Program-made: the position numbers and the translations under genes
Origin: Chitinophaga niastensis
GTDB lineage: Bacteria > Bacteroidota > Bacteroidia > Chitinophagales > Chitinophagaceae
Length of the DNA: 64,000 bases
Reading direction: 5' to 3'
Assembly (NCBI RefSeq): GCF_003014755.1
Contig: NZ_PYAW01000003.1
Location: forward strand, 496,001-560,000
The notes under the pieces: generated by a model
What the model saw: the letters and a program-made list of their open reading frames with translations, nothing else
Told to the model about the DNA's origin: nothing
Databases searched by the model: none
In this document: positions 43,354 through 53,337 of the stretch, one piece after another
How positions within the stretch are numbered: position 1 is the first letter of the stretch
Layout: every line of letters starts with the position of its first letter

Positions 43354-44319
43354 TTATTTGCTGGTAAGCAGCTTATGAATTTTTGAATGAAGACCATTAA
43401 AACAATCGGCAATATATTCAGCAGCATGCGGCTGAAACTTAGGCTGGTTTATAAAGTCGGCATAGCGCCTGGGATGATGGTGTAATTCTTCAACCTGCTT
43501 ATTCAGGCTGGCAAGACTACCACGGCCATCATAAAACAAAATAGCATCCTTGTTTAAAACATCCGGCTCAGGATTATTATTGCTTCCCCAGTAAATAGGT
43601 ATCGTATTGCTTTTGATAGCATCAAATATTTTTTCTGTTACATACCCTTCCTTATTCGTGTTTTCAGGGCAGATATTAAATTTATAACTGCCGATAAACT
43701 TCCCCTTATCATCATTAAATACCTCCTTTAGCTCGTTTGTATTATTGAGGTACCTCCCGGCACTGGCCACCTTATCAATCTTACTCAAACTCCTGAACAA
43801 ATTGGTTCTGATATTCTTTTTGTCGTGGCTGCAAACCAGGGAGGCAAATTTTTTATCCTTATCAGCACATAAATCTTTGTTGACAAATCCGGAAATTACC
43901 TGCTTAATCATTTTACTATCTGCAGTGGGTTGAAAAGAATAATCTATCCATATTGGAAATCGCTGATAATATTCTTCATTCACATAATCAAACCCTACAG
44001 CAATATCCACAATACCCTTGCAATGGTCTTTGTACTTCGGGAAACGACGCAGGTTTTCACCGGTGTAAAATAACTTCACCCTGCTCTCGCTTAACTTAAT
44101 GGCTTTTTTAGGCCCGAAAACAGAACTTATTAAAAGAGAATTATTTTTGTCCAACAGTGACGAAAAATGATGCACAATAAATTGATAAAGCCATAATTCT
44201 TTCGGTTTTTGTGAAGTCCAGAAATTTAACGCTTCAATATGATTGTCATCAGGATGATAGGCATAATCTACAGATTCTCTATATAAGCCCATCTGCGCTA
44301 AAAGCGATTTTAAAGTCAT
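43354..44319 (-). CDS. GT10-family (alpha-1,3/4-fucosyltransferase-like) glycosyltransferase
   Basis: 321-residue glycosyltransferase. The C-terminal half has the GT10 donor-site signature FNICPENTNKEGYVTEKIFDAI followed by IPIYWGSNN; the N-terminal half has SRVKLFYTGENLRRFPKYKD and VGFDYVNEEYYQRFPIW, as in bacterial fucosyltransferases. It would transfer fucose or another deoxy sugar to surface glycan in the cytosol. It stands alone, without a polysaccharide cluster, and by eye is more AT-rich than its neighbours, so horizontal gain is possible. Confidence 0.87.
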   Translation of the reverse strand: MTLKSLLAQMGLYRESVDYAYHPDDNHIEALNFWTSQKPKELWLYQFIVHHFSSLLDKNNSLLISSVFGPKKAIKLSESRVKLFYTGENLRRFPKYKDHCKGIVDIAVGFDYVNEEYYQRFPIWIDYSFQPTADSKMIKQVISGFVNKDLCADKDKKFASLVCSHDKKNIRTNLFRSLSKIDKVASAGRYLNNTNELKEVFNDDKGKFIGSYKFNICPENTNKEGYVTEKIFDAIKSNTIPIYWGSNNNPEPDVLNKDAILFYDGRGSLASLNKQVEELHHHPRRYADFINQPKFQPHAAEYIADCFNGLHSKIHKLLTSK

Positions 44320-44521
44320 ATAAGTTATTTGGCCTGGGAAAATGATACTTCTTATGATCGATCGACAAATATATCACAAAAGATTTATAGGTAGGATTAC
44401 ACCCAACATTAAGCCCATTAAAAAATGGGCTCGTTAAAAGAATTTTTTTATTAAATTATTTATTGATTTTTAGATTTTTAAATTTGTGAAAATTCAACAT
44501 CACTAAATCCGAAAATATTCA

Positions 44522-45115
44522 ATGATTTATCTCATTCCATTTATAGCAGCAATCATTGGTTGGCTGATCAATAGCCTCGCCGTTAAAATGCTCTTTCATC
44601 CCCGTAAACCGGTAAAACTGGGCTTTATTACCCTCCATGGCCTGTTTCCCAAAAGACAACAGGACCTGGCCGCTAAAATAGGAGCACTGGTAGGTCAACA
44701 GTTTTCTTTTGAAGATATCAAGACCAAATTAACAGATCCTCAAAAGATCAAAAAAATTATACCCCTGGTAGAGGTGCATCTGGACAGCTTCCTGCGCGAG
44801 AGATTACCCAAAGCCATGCCCGTATTATCGATGTTTATTGGCGACAGTATCATACAACAAATCAAATCCCACCTGGTGGCGGAACTGGATACCCTGTTCC
44901 CTGTAATGATCAATCAATATCTCGATAATATTCAGCAGGAGCTGGACTTTGAAAAAATAGTGTCCCTGAAAATCGAGGGTATTTCTGCTGAACAACTGGA
45001 AACATTGACAGATCAATTACTGCATAAAGAACTGCAAAGCTTTAAATTATTGGGTGCTGTAAGCGGACTAATCATTGGCCTCGTAGCCATGGGTATCTCG
45101 CTCTGGCAATACTAA
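44522..45115 (+). CDS. DUF445-family membrane protein
   Basis: 197-residue protein with an N-terminal helix (3-23) that includes the family motif GWLINSLAVKMLFHPRKPV, then the amphipathic DUF445 body (FPKRQQDLAAKIGALVGQQF, RLPKAMPVLSMFIGDS), and a C-terminal helix LLGAVSGLIIGLVAMGISLWQY. DUF445 proteins resemble YheB/YjiN and are of unknown role, with membrane anchors at both ends. Standard length. Start at 44522. Confidence 0.88.
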   Translation: MIYLIPFIAAIIGWLINSLAVKMLFHPRKPVKLGFITLHGLFPKRQQDLAAKIGALVGQQFSFEDIKTKLTDPQKIKKIIPLVEVHLDSFLRERLPKAMPVLSMFIGDSIIQQIKSHLVAELDTLFPVMINQYLDNIQQELDFEKIVSLKIEGISAEQLETLTDQLLHKELQSFKLLGAVSGLIIGLVAMGISLWQY

Positions 45116-45276
45116 AAAAGCGATCTCTGTTAACTACTGTTAAGACCTTTTAGCGCTCATTTTTGCGATTTGCTGCGGATAAAAATCCCACTCATCACAA
45201 TCTCAAACCATCCATACCGATACCCCGATACATTTGTCCTTATCTGATAAGAAAGTCCGGATAAAAAACGATAAGG

Positions 45277-47856
45277 ATGAAAAAATGCTATGCGGTAATT
45301 ACTGGTTTGTTGTTGTGGCAGGCGCACACTTTTGCGCAGACGCCTAAAGCAAAAGCGCCACAGCAACAGCAGGGACAAGGGCAACAGGCAAGGCCCAATA
45401 TGCCGCAGATCGGCCATTTGTATGGTAAACTCATCGATGCAAAAACCGGGAAGCCCATTGAATACGGATCCGTCACCTTACTTAAACTACGCGATTCTTC
45501 CCTGGTAACCGGCATGCTCACTAAAGCCAATGGCGATTTCAGCCTCGAAAACCTACCCTTTGGCCCGCTGATTTTGCGGATCAACTTCATGGGATATACC
45601 AGCATGCAGAAAAAAGTGACCATCACCGGGCAAACGATGGAACAGGATCTGGGTAATATCAAAATGCAGCAAAACATAAAAACACTGCAAAGCGTGGAAG
45701 TGACCGGGCAGAAAAGCGCGTTCACCATGGGCATTGATAAAAAAATATTTAACGTAGACAGAAACCTTACCAGCGTAGGTGGTACCGCACAGGATGTACT
45801 GAAAAGCATACCTTCCGTAAACATAGACCTGGATGGAAATGTAACCGTTCGTAATGCGGCGCCTAATATTTTTGTAGATGGAAAACCATCTACCCTAACG
45901 CTGGACCAGATTCCGGCAGATGCTATTGAAAGTGTGGAACTCATTACCAATCCTTCTGCTAAATATGATGCAGAAGGCATGTCAGGTATCCTCAATATTG
46001 TGCTGAAGAAAAACCGGAAAGCCGGCTTCAATGGCGCAGTGAATGCAGGCATAGGCACTGGCAACAAATACAACGGTGGTGCTAACATCAACATACGCCA
46101 GGGTAAATTCAATGTATTTGCCAACTACAATATCAACTCCAACCATAACTGGGCCGATGGAAGTACCAACCGCAGCAACTACCGCAGCAAAGGCGCTGTC
46201 AGCGATACCAACTACCTGCTGCAAAACAGTAACAGCACAAGCAAACCACTGTTTCAGTTTGGGCGCTTTGGCCTGGATTATACACTGGACAATCGCAATA
46301 CCATTTCCCTGGCACAAAATATAGTAGGCGGCGATTTCAAAAGTCATGAAAATCTTTCCAGCATCTTCTCAGACAAAGACCATCATGCTACCGGCCAAAG
46401 CAATCGTATCAATGATAATAATTTTAACTTCCGCAACTACACTACCCTGCTGAGTTTCAGGCATACATATGCCAAGCCCAATAAGGAATGGACGGCGGAT
46501 ATGAACTATAACAGCAGCAGCAATGGCCGCAGTGGAGATTATATCACACAGGCACAAAACGCAATGGGCGCGCCAATCGGACAAGCCTTAATGCAAAATA
46601 ATACCACCAGCGGTAAAACAACTTTCATGACCATCCAAACGGATTACACTAATCCGGTTGGCAAGAACGGTAAGCTGGAACTGGGTGCCAAAGCCACCTT
46701 ACGTAACTATACCAGCTTATACAATGTGTATGATAAAGACACCATCACCGGTGAGTATATCAACAATCCCTTGTTATCCAACAACTACAAATACAACGAA
46801 GAAATTTATGCTGGGTACGCCAATTTTGCCAATACCATTGGTAATTTTGGCTATCAGGCAGGTTTGAGAGTAGAACAATATGTATACGCCGGTGAAAATG
46901 AAGGTGTAAAATACAAACCTACCAAAGCTGTTCCAGGCCTATACCCCAGCCTGTTCTTATCACAAAAGCTGAAAAAAGACCAGGAGCTGCAATTAAATTA
47001 TTCCCGTAGAGTAAACAGGCCCAGCTTCTTCCAGTTAATTCCTTACCGCGACTACAGTGATCCGCAAAATCAACGCGAAGGGAATCCTAATCTGAAACCG
47101 GAATACACTAACAGCCTGGAGTTTTCCTATGTGAAAAACTGGACTAACAGTAACTTCCTCGGCAGCGTTTATTTCAGGAATACCAACAATATGATCTCTA
47201 CCATCAGTACGCCCATAGGCGCTGATACGCTGCTCACACAATTTATCAATGCCAACAGAAGCAATTCCTATGGCGCAGAGCTGACCATGAAAAATCAGAT
47301 CGTAAAAGGCTGGGATCTGACCACCAACGTGAACCTGTATCAAACAGATATGAAGGTAAATGCAAATGGTCAGAACTTCGATAACAGCGGCTTTAGCTGG
47401 TTTGGTAAAATAAATTCCGAAACAAAGTTACCTGCTAATTTTACCGTGCAGGTAAATGCCACTTACCAGGCACCTACTATTGCCCTGCCTGCATCAAGCG
47501 GCAGTGGTGGTGGCGGGCGCGGTGGTGGTGGTGGCGGGTTTAACCAGATTCCGTCTTCCGCACAGGGTACGATCAAAGGCTTCAGCACAGTAGATCTGGC
47601 AGTAAGAAAAGACTTCCTCAAAAACAAGGCAGCTTCACTTACGCTTAGCTTATCGGATATATTTAATACCCGTCAATATGAGCTGAACCAGGCATCACCA
47701 GCGTTTGCGCAGGACTATATCCGCAAACGCGAATCCCGTATCCTCAAACTCAACTTCAGCTACCGCTTCGGTAAGTTTGATACCGCACTGTTTAAAAAGA
47801 AAAAGAAAGACCAGAACAACGATACGCAAATGGGCGACCAGATGCAAAGTTTCTAA
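45277..47856 (+). CDS. Outer-membrane beta-barrel protein, TonB-receptor-like (paralogue 1)
   Basis: 859-residue outer-membrane protein. Signal peptide 1-20 (AHTFAQ), then a proline/glutamine-rich linker. A carboxypeptidase-regulatory-like domain follows (about 46-130, YGKLIDAKTGKPIEYGSVTLLK...INFMGY), then a plug-like domain (about 150-250, VLKSIPSVNIDLDGNVTV...SGILNIVLKK) and a barrel of the OMP_b-brl_3 type. One external loop near residues 740-755 is almost pure glycine (GGGGRGGGGGGF). No SusD partner is adjacent, so it is not a SusCD pair. The C-terminus is a long KKKKKDQNND tail beyond the last strand (SYRFGKF). Confidence 0.9.
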   Translation: MKKCYAVITGLLLWQAHTFAQTPKAKAPQQQQGQGQQARPNMPQIGHLYGKLIDAKTGKPIEYGSVTLLKLRDSSLVTGMLTKANGDFSLENLPFGPLILRINFMGYTSMQKKVTITGQTMEQDLGNIKMQQNIKTLQSVEVTGQKSAFTMGIDKKIFNVDRNLTSVGGTAQDVLKSIPSVNIDLDGNVTVRNAAPNIFVDGKPSTLTLDQIPADAIESVELITNPSAKYDAEGMSGILNIVLKKNRKAGFNGAVNAGIGTGNKYNGGANINIRQGKFNVFANYNINSNHNWADGSTNRSNYRSKGAVSDTNYLLQNSNSTSKPLFQFGRFGLDYTLDNRNTISLAQNIVGGDFKSHENLSSIFSDKDHHATGQSNRINDNNFNFRNYTTLLSFRHTYAKPNKEWTADMNYNSSSNGRSGDYITQAQNAMGAPIGQALMQNNTTSGKTTFMTIQTDYTNPVGKNGKLELGAKATLRNYTSLYNVYDKDTITGEYINNPLLSNNYKYNEEIYAGYANFANTIGNFGYQAGLRVEQYVYAGENEGVKYKPTKAVPGLYPSLFLSQKLKKDQELQLNYSRRVNRPSFFQLIPYRDYSDPQNQREGNPNLKPEYTNSLEFSYVKNWTNSNFLGSVYFRNTNNMISTISTPIGADTLLTQFINANRSNSYGAELTMKNQIVKGWDLTTNVNLYQTDMKVNANGQNFDNSGFSWFGKINSETKLPANFTVQVNATYQAPTIALPASSGSGGGGRGGGGGGFNQIPSSAQGTIKGFSTVDLAVRKDFLKNKAASLTLSLSDIFNTRQYELNQASPAFAQDYIRKRESRILKLNFSYRFGKFDTALFKKKKKDQNNDTQMGDQMQSF

Positions 47857-47886
47857 ACATATTAAAGTCGGTGAATGCAAACCACA

Positions 47887-47930
47887 GGCCGGTAAGTAGC
47901 GCTCAAGTGCTCTGCCGGCCATGTTTTTTT
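47887..47930 (+). terminator. Probable terminator after barrel paralogue 1
   Basis: GGCCGG (47887-47892) pairs with CCGGCC (47915-47920), with a further short AGC/GCT pairing inside, followed after ATG by seven T. It lies 30 bp after the stop codon and separates the two barrel genes. Confidence 0.65.
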
Positions 47931-48023
47931 ATGTACCACTCATCATAATTCGTTAACGTTTAAACAACCGCCTGTTACTTTTACGTGTATCTCTGACAAT
48001 TGCTATAGTTGCTAAATCCACGC

Positions 48024-50495
48024 ATGCGAAATTTTATATTATTACTATTCCTGCCGTTCGTTATTACATATAACGTTAACGCACAAACGCCAATTACGGC
48101 AGCACTGAAAGTATCCGGTAAAGTAGCGGACATCACCACCGGCAAACCGGTGGAATACGCATCGGTGGTACTGCTGCGACAGGCAGATTCTTCCATGGTA
48201 ACAGGCGCCTACACTTCCCCTGCAGGTGGTTTTTCATTAAATAATATCACACCGGGTATTTATATATTGCGTATCACTTTCATGGGATATGAAAAACTCG
48301 AGAAAGCAATAAGAGTGGTGGAAGGCAAAAATACACTCGCCGGAACCCTGCGCCTGCAGCCTGCCGGCAAAGTATTGAACGCCGTGGAGATCAAAGCAGA
48401 AAAACCATCTTTTTCCATGCAGATCGACCGGCAGGTATTTGACGCCGGCAATATGATCAACGCAGAAGGTGGTACGGGCACGGATATACTAAAAAATATT
48501 CCCAGTGTAGATGTGGACATAGATGACAACATCACCCTGCGCGGTAAAAGCGTTACCATTTATGTAGATGGCAAACCCTCCCCTTTTGGAGATGCAAAAA
48601 CAGCCCTGCAAATGATTCCGGCCGAAAGCATTGACCGCGTGGAAGTGATCAACAATCCCTCCGCCAAGTTTGAAGCACAGGGCAGTGGCGGCATCATCAA
48701 CATCGTACTGAAAAAGGATAAAGCCATTGGTTATAATGTAATGTTTAATGTTGGCGGAGCTACCCGTGGAGAAGGCTTTGGTAGCGCCAATGCCAGCTTA
48801 CGTATGAAACGATTCAACTTCTTTGGTAATTATAACGGTCGCTATGAAGCCGTCAATGGTAGCGGCTACAGCTACCGCCAGAACCTGGTAGCGGACAGCA
48901 GCCATACACAATTTTTCTCTCAGGCGAGCAAAAACGAGAACCATAATGTCAACAACGGCGGGCGTTGGGGCTTCGACTATTTTATGGATGACCACAATAC
49001 CTTCACCATCTCAGAAGGTGTGAATTATAACACAAACCGTAACGAAGATCACATCTTCCTTAATTACCTGGATGAAGCGTATCAACCATTACGTAATGGT
49101 CAACGTACCAACAACAGCCATAACAACAGTAATAACAACAATACCAACCTTAATTATAAACACACTTTTGATAAACCCAACCAGGAGCTGACAGCTTACA
49201 TCAGCTACAGTGGCAATAAAAGTAACAACTACAGCGATTACAATACACAATACCACACCATAGGCGTAGACACCTTACCTAATGCCAACAAACAAAATAA
49301 TACCGGCATTAATGGCAACCGTTTCTGGAATATGCAATCGGACTACACCTCTCCCATTGGTCAAAAAGGTAAGCTGGAAGCGGGTGTGAAAGGCACGATG
49401 CGTCATATCGATAACAACTATACCGCGTTGATATATGATTGGAATGTAAAAGATTATGTGGTAAGTCATGCCTTATCCAACCAATATAATTATGAAGAAG
49501 ATATTTATGCCGGATACATCAACTATGCCAATGCCATTGGCAATCTGGGTTACCAGGTAGGTGTACGTGCGGAGCAGTCGCACCTCAAAGGCTACGCTGT
49601 TACCAGGGATACCACGGTAAATAACCGTTTCTTCAATCTCTTTCCGAGTGTGTTTTTTAAATACAACATGCCAAAAAATCAGAACCAGAGCCTGGTATTT
49701 AACTATTCTACCCGAATAGACCGGCCAAATTTTGATCAGCTGCTGCCCTACATCAACAACTCCGATCCGCAAAATATACGCATCGGAAACCCTGAACTGC
49801 AGCCGGCATTGTCGCATAAGTTTGAGATAAGTTATTCCGAATATTATCCCAAATCCAATAATTACATGAGTATCAGTACTTACTATGCACAAACCAATGA
49901 TAACATTGACCGCATCAGTACATTGGATACTATCAGCGGTATTACTACCACTAAACCCATGAACCTGGCTACCCAGCAAAATATTGGTGGCAATGTGTCC
50001 TACAGTCTGAATATTACAAAATGGTGGAAAGTATGGGCCAACCTGAACCTGGAATACAATAAGCTCACCAGCATCACGGTGAACAATAAAAATTTCAGCT
50101 ATGGCCTGAACGGCAACACACAATTTCGTTTACCCGGCAAAGTTAGTATAGAGCTGAGCGGTCATTTCCGTTCACCCAGGATACAGCCCCAGGGCACCTT
50201 TAAAGCCATGAATGGTATGGACTTTGGCATTCGTAAGGAACTGCTGAAAAGCAAGGCACTCGTAGTGGCCCTGAATATTTCTGACATCCTGAATACACAA
50301 CAATTTAATTCTCATTACGAAACGGCTACGTTCATACAGGACTACGACCGCAAACGTACTACCCGCTTCATTCGCCTCAATATTCGTTATCGTTTTGGCA
50401 AAATGGATCCAAACCTGTTTAAGAAAAAGAAACCACAGGAAGAGGAAGAAAAGCATGAAGAGGAAAAGCCTAAAGAAGGTGGAGGAAGGCTTTGA
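48024..50495 (+). CDS. Outer-membrane beta-barrel protein, TonB-receptor-like (paralogue 2)
   Basis: 823-residue paralogue of the preceding protein with the same layout: signal peptide (NVNAQ), regulatory-like domain (GKVADITTGKPVEYASVVLL...ITFMGYEKLEKAI), plug (ILKNIPSVDVDIDDNITLRGKSVTIYVDGKPSP...GGIINIVLKKD), barrel ending in IRYRFGKMDPNLF, and a charged KKKPQEEEEKHEEE tail. The glycine loop of paralogue 1 is missing. The ATG 48024 is preferred over a TTG five codons upstream. A repeat with 50-bp arms follows 27 bp after the stop. Substrate unknown. Confidence 0.9.
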   Translation: MRNFILLLFLPFVITYNVNAQTPITAALKVSGKVADITTGKPVEYASVVLLRQADSSMVTGAYTSPAGGFSLNNITPGIYILRITFMGYEKLEKAIRVVEGKNTLAGTLRLQPAGKVLNAVEIKAEKPSFSMQIDRQVFDAGNMINAEGGTGTDILKNIPSVDVDIDDNITLRGKSVTIYVDGKPSPFGDAKTALQMIPAESIDRVEVINNPSAKFEAQGSGGIINIVLKKDKAIGYNVMFNVGGATRGEGFGSANASLRMKRFNFFGNYNGRYEAVNGSGYSYRQNLVADSSHTQFFSQASKNENHNVNNGGRWGFDYFMDDHNTFTISEGVNYNTNRNEDHIFLNYLDEAYQPLRNGQRTNNSHNNSNNNNTNLNYKHTFDKPNQELTAYISYSGNKSNNYSDYNTQYHTIGVDTLPNANKQNNTGINGNRFWNMQSDYTSPIGQKGKLEAGVKGTMRHIDNNYTALIYDWNVKDYVVSHALSNQYNYEEDIYAGYINYANAIGNLGYQVGVRAEQSHLKGYAVTRDTTVNNRFFNLFPSVFFKYNMPKNQNQSLVFNYSTRIDRPNFDQLLPYINNSDPQNIRIGNPELQPALSHKFEISYSEYYPKSNNYMSISTYYAQTNDNIDRISTLDTISGITTTKPMNLATQQNIGGNVSYSLNITKWWKVWANLNLEYNKLTSITVNNKNFSYGLNGNTQFRLPGKVSIELSGHFRSPRIQPQGTFKAMNGMDFGIRKELLKSKALVVALNISDILNTQQFNSHYETATFIQDYDRKRTTRFIRLNIRYRFGKMDPNLFKKKKPQEEEEKHEEEKPKEGGGRL

Positions 50496-50504
50496 TATGG
50501 TGGC

Positions 50505-50724
50505 CGGCCTTCGGCCGGGTAAATTATCTTTCTCCCGATTTTTCTGATTAACCGTGATTTTTCTGATTTTTTTAAGCAGATCACTAATTAGCGAAGATCG
50601 AAGCGGATGTCATATAACCATCTGCTTCGATCTTCGCTAATCAACTAATACAATATAAAAAATCAGAAAAATCACGGTTAATCAGAAAAATCGGGAGAAA
50701 GATAATCTAAGCGGCCGAAGGCCG
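50505..50724. repeat. Three-level palindromic repeat between convergent genes (50-bp arms)
   Basis: Nested stems: outer CGGCCTTCGGCC/GGCCGAAGGCCG (50505-50516, 50713-50724); main perfect 50-bp arms 50523-50572 and 50657-50706 with ATTATCTTTCTCCCGATT and the units TGATTAACC, TGATTTTTC, TGATTTTTT; inner 23-bp stem ATTAGCGAAGATCGAAGC... (50587-50609, 50619-50641) with one mismatch. The inner stem carries the AGCGAAGATC motif of copies 1 and 2. It fills the gap between a plus-strand barrel gene and minus-strand pcm. Confidence 0.92.
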
Positions 50725-50733
50725 CCCCACGCG

Positions 50734-51387
50734 TCACTTTTTCCCTGCCAGCATCGGCACAAAAGAGAAGTTATCGAATAATTCCTGTTCCATCTCGGTA
50801 TCGCTCACCTTAGTAATCCGCAGCATACGCTGCACCTCATGTCCGCCAACGGGGATTACCATTTTGCCGCCAATCTTCATCTGCTGGAGCAGCTTTTCGG
50901 GAATATGCGGCGCGGCAGCAGTTACCAGCACCTTATCAAAGGGAGCGTAAGTAGATAATCCTTCATAACCATCTCCATAAAAAAAACGAAGATTATGATA
51001 TTGAGATTTGAAAGGGAAAGATTTTACCAGGTCAAATAATTTCCGTTGTCGTTCTATAGTAAATACATTGGCTTTCAGTTCTGCCAGTACGCAGGCCTGA
51101 TAGGCACTGCCAGTGCCTATTTCCAATACTTTCTCATAAGGTTTTACTTCAAGCAGCTGCGTTTGATAAGCCACCGTATAAGGCTGAGAAATGGTTTGCC
51201 CTTCTCCGATAGGAAAGGCACGGTCATCGTAAGCTATACCCTCAAAAGCTGTATCAAGGAAAAAATGTCTGGGAATATTGCCGATAGCCGCCAGTACGTT
51301 TTCATCAGTAATGCCTTTCTGACGGATACTATCAACTAGCTGTTTGCGTAATCCTTTTTGTTTATAAGTATCTTCATACCGCCTCAT
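50734..51387 (-). CDS. pcm: Protein-L-isoaspartate O-methyltransferase
   Basis: 217-residue repair methyltransferase that methylates isoaspartyl residues in damaged proteins using S-adenosylmethionine. Family motifs: PRHFFLDTAFEGIAYDDRAFPIGEGQTISQPYTVA, then motif I VLEIGTGSAYQACVLAEL, and VTAAAPHIPEKLLQQMKIGGKMVIPVG. The start at 51385-51387 (MRRYEDTYKQKGLR) fits the family; an ATG six codons upstream is also open. Just before the chosen start TAATTTTG resembles a -7 element. Convergent with the barrel gene. Confidence 0.92.
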   Translation of the reverse strand: MRRYEDTYKQKGLRKQLVDSIRQKGITDENVLAAIGNIPRHFFLDTAFEGIAYDDRAFPIGEGQTISQPYTVAYQTQLLEVKPYEKVLEIGTGSAYQACVLAELKANVFTIERQRKLFDLVKSFPFKSQYHNLRFFYGDGYEGLSTYAPFDKVLVTAAAPHIPEKLLQQMKIGGKMVIPVGGHEVQRMLRITKVSDTEMEQELFDNFSFVPMLAGKK

Positions 51388-51509
51388 AGCCGCAAAATTA
51401 ACCATTACAGACGATTTTCAATGTTTTTAGGATTTCGAATTTCCCACATTCATTTTTTTATTTTTACTTTACAATCCATTTGAGCATTACGGCTCACAAA
51501 AAAAACACC

Positions 51510-53234
51510 ATGGATATTACTATTCAAAACAAAGTAGCGCAATGGATCAACGGTAATTTTGACGCTGAAACCGTTGCCACGCTGAAGAAGATGCAGGAAG
51601 GCAATCCCGATGAACTCAATGACGCATTTTACCGTAATCTCGAATTTGGTACCGGCGGACTCAGGGGCATAATGGGTGTGGGCACCAACCGCATGAATAA
51701 ATATACCGTTGGAATGGCTACCCAGGGCTTTGCCAATTACCTCAAAAAAACATTTACCGGTGAGGTAAAAGTGGCTATCGCCCACGACAGCCGCAATAAT
51801 GCCCGTTTCTTCGCTGAAACGGTAGCTAACGTATTTGCTGCCAACGGCATCAGGGTATTTCTTTTTGAAAGCCTGCGTCCTACGCCGGAACTGTCTTTTA
51901 CCATCCGTCACCTGCAATGCCATGGCGGTGTGGTACTCACAGCTTCCCATAATCCTAAAGAATACAATGGTTATAAAGCCTATTGGAATGACGGCGCACA
52001 GCTGGTTCCCCCTCACGACATTAACGTGATCCGCGAAGTGGATAACATCTCATCTCCGGATGAAGTGAAGTGGAGCGGCGGCGAAGCCAATATCACCCTC
52101 ATCGGCAAGGAAATAGATGAAGCCTACCAGAAAGAGCTGGTAAGCCTCTCCATCAATCCTGATATCAACAAACAACAACACGATCTTAAAATAGTATATA
52201 CCCCTATTCACGGTACTGGTATCACACAGGTGCCGCAGGTGCTGCAGCAATATGGTTTTACCAACGTTAACATAGTAACGGAGCAGGCTACACCGGATGG
52301 CAACTTCCCTACTGTAGTATATCCTAACCCGGAAGAGTCAGAAGCCATGAGCCTGGGCCTTAAAAAAGCCAAAGAACTGGATGCAGACATCCTGCTGGGT
52401 ACCGACCCTGACGCGGATCGTGTAGGCATTGCCGTTAAAGACCTCAAAGGAGATTGGATACTGTTGAATGGTAACCAAACAGGCGTATTGCTGTTTAACT
52501 ACATCGTGGAAGGCCGCAAGCTTAAAGGGCTGGCCAAACCGGAAGACTACATCGCCAAAACAGTAGTTACCTCCGACCTGATAGATGTATTTGCCGCTAA
52601 AAACAATATTAACTGCTATAATGTACTCACCGGCTTTAAATGGATCGCCGACATGATCCGCCGTAAAGAACCACAGGAGAATTTTATCTGCGGCGGGGAG
52701 GAATCTTATGGTTATATGATCGGTAACAACGTACGTGATAAAGATGCTATTTCATCTGTGGCGATGATCTGTGAAATGGCCGCCTACGCACGAAGCCAGG
52801 GCAAATCGCTCTTTGAACAACTGATCGGCATTTACATCCGTTACGGTTATTACAAGGAAAGCCTGATCTCCATCACTAAAAAGGGAATGAAAGGTGCAGA
52901 TGAAATTGCAGAGATGATGCGCGGCTATCGTGAAAACCCACCGGCAACAATTAACGGTGTACCTGTGGTAACCCTGTACGATTATGAGTTACAGCAGATC
53001 AAGGATATCAAAACCGGCAACATAAAAGCGCTGGACCTTCCTAAATCCAATGTGCTGCAATTTTTACTGGCAGACGGCTGCAAAATATCTGCCCGTCCTT
53101 CCGGTACTGAACCCAAAATCAAATTTTACTTCAGCGTAAATGCGCCACTGGATAGCGTTGCCAACTACGACAAAGTAACAGCTGAACTGGATCAGAAAAT
53201 AAACGGTATTATTCAGGATATGAAGCTGAAATAA
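51510..53234 (+). CDS. Phosphoglucomutase/phosphomannomutase
   Basis: 574-residue alpha-D-phosphohexomutase interconverting glucose-1-P and glucose-6-P (or the mannose forms). The catalytic phosphoserine is Ser146 in TASHNPKEYNGYKAYW; metal loop DPDADRVG; sugar loop GGEESYGYM; phosphate loop RPSGTEPKIKFY at the C-terminus. Length and motif spacing match the long PgcA/ManB-like forms of Bacteroidota. The ATG at 51510 (MDITIQNKVAQW) is used; a TTG ten codons upstream is unlikely. Monocistronic by its surroundings. Confidence 0.93.
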   Translation: MDITIQNKVAQWINGNFDAETVATLKKMQEGNPDELNDAFYRNLEFGTGGLRGIMGVGTNRMNKYTVGMATQGFANYLKKTFTGEVKVAIAHDSRNNARFFAETVANVFAANGIRVFLFESLRPTPELSFTIRHLQCHGGVVLTASHNPKEYNGYKAYWNDGAQLVPPHDINVIREVDNISSPDEVKWSGGEANITLIGKEIDEAYQKELVSLSINPDINKQQHDLKIVYTPIHGTGITQVPQVLQQYGFTNVNIVTEQATPDGNFPTVVYPNPEESEAMSLGLKKAKELDADILLGTDPDADRVGIAVKDLKGDWILLNGNQTGVLLFNYIVEGRKLKGLAKPEDYIAKTVVTSDLIDVFAAKNNINCYNVLTGFKWIADMIRRKEPQENFICGGEESYGYMIGNNVRDKDAISSVAMICEMAAYARSQGKSLFEQLIGIYIRYGYYKESLISITKKGMKGADEIAEMMRGYRENPPATINGVPVVTLYDYELQQIKDIKTGNIKALDLPKSNVLQFLLADGCKISARPSGTEPKIKFYFSVNAPLDSVANYDKVTAELDQKINGIIQDMKLK

Positions 53235-53262
53235 AACAGATCATCTGCATAAGATGAGATAA

Positions 53263-53325
53263 ACCGGGAATGTTGAACGAAAGGATTTGATCAAAACACC
53301 CTCCTTTCAGCATTCCCGGTATTGT
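53263..53325 (+). terminator. Imperfect hairpin after the phosphohexomutase gene
   Basis: ACCGGGAATG-TGA...AAAGGA (53263-53284) pairs with TCCTTTCAGCATTCCCGGT (53302-53320), with a 3-base bulge and one mismatch, followed by ATTGTTT. It ends only 13 bp before the DUF2279 start, so it may terminate the upstream message or fold in the leader of the next gene and hide its start. Confidence 0.5.
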
Positions 53326-53337
53326 TTATACACCCGC

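Noticed and set aside
43191..44319. Genomic island integrated at tRNA-His with the AT-rich GT10 gene
   Set aside because: No integrase, no direct repeat of the tRNA 3' end downstream, and the following DUF445 gene is ordinary core content.
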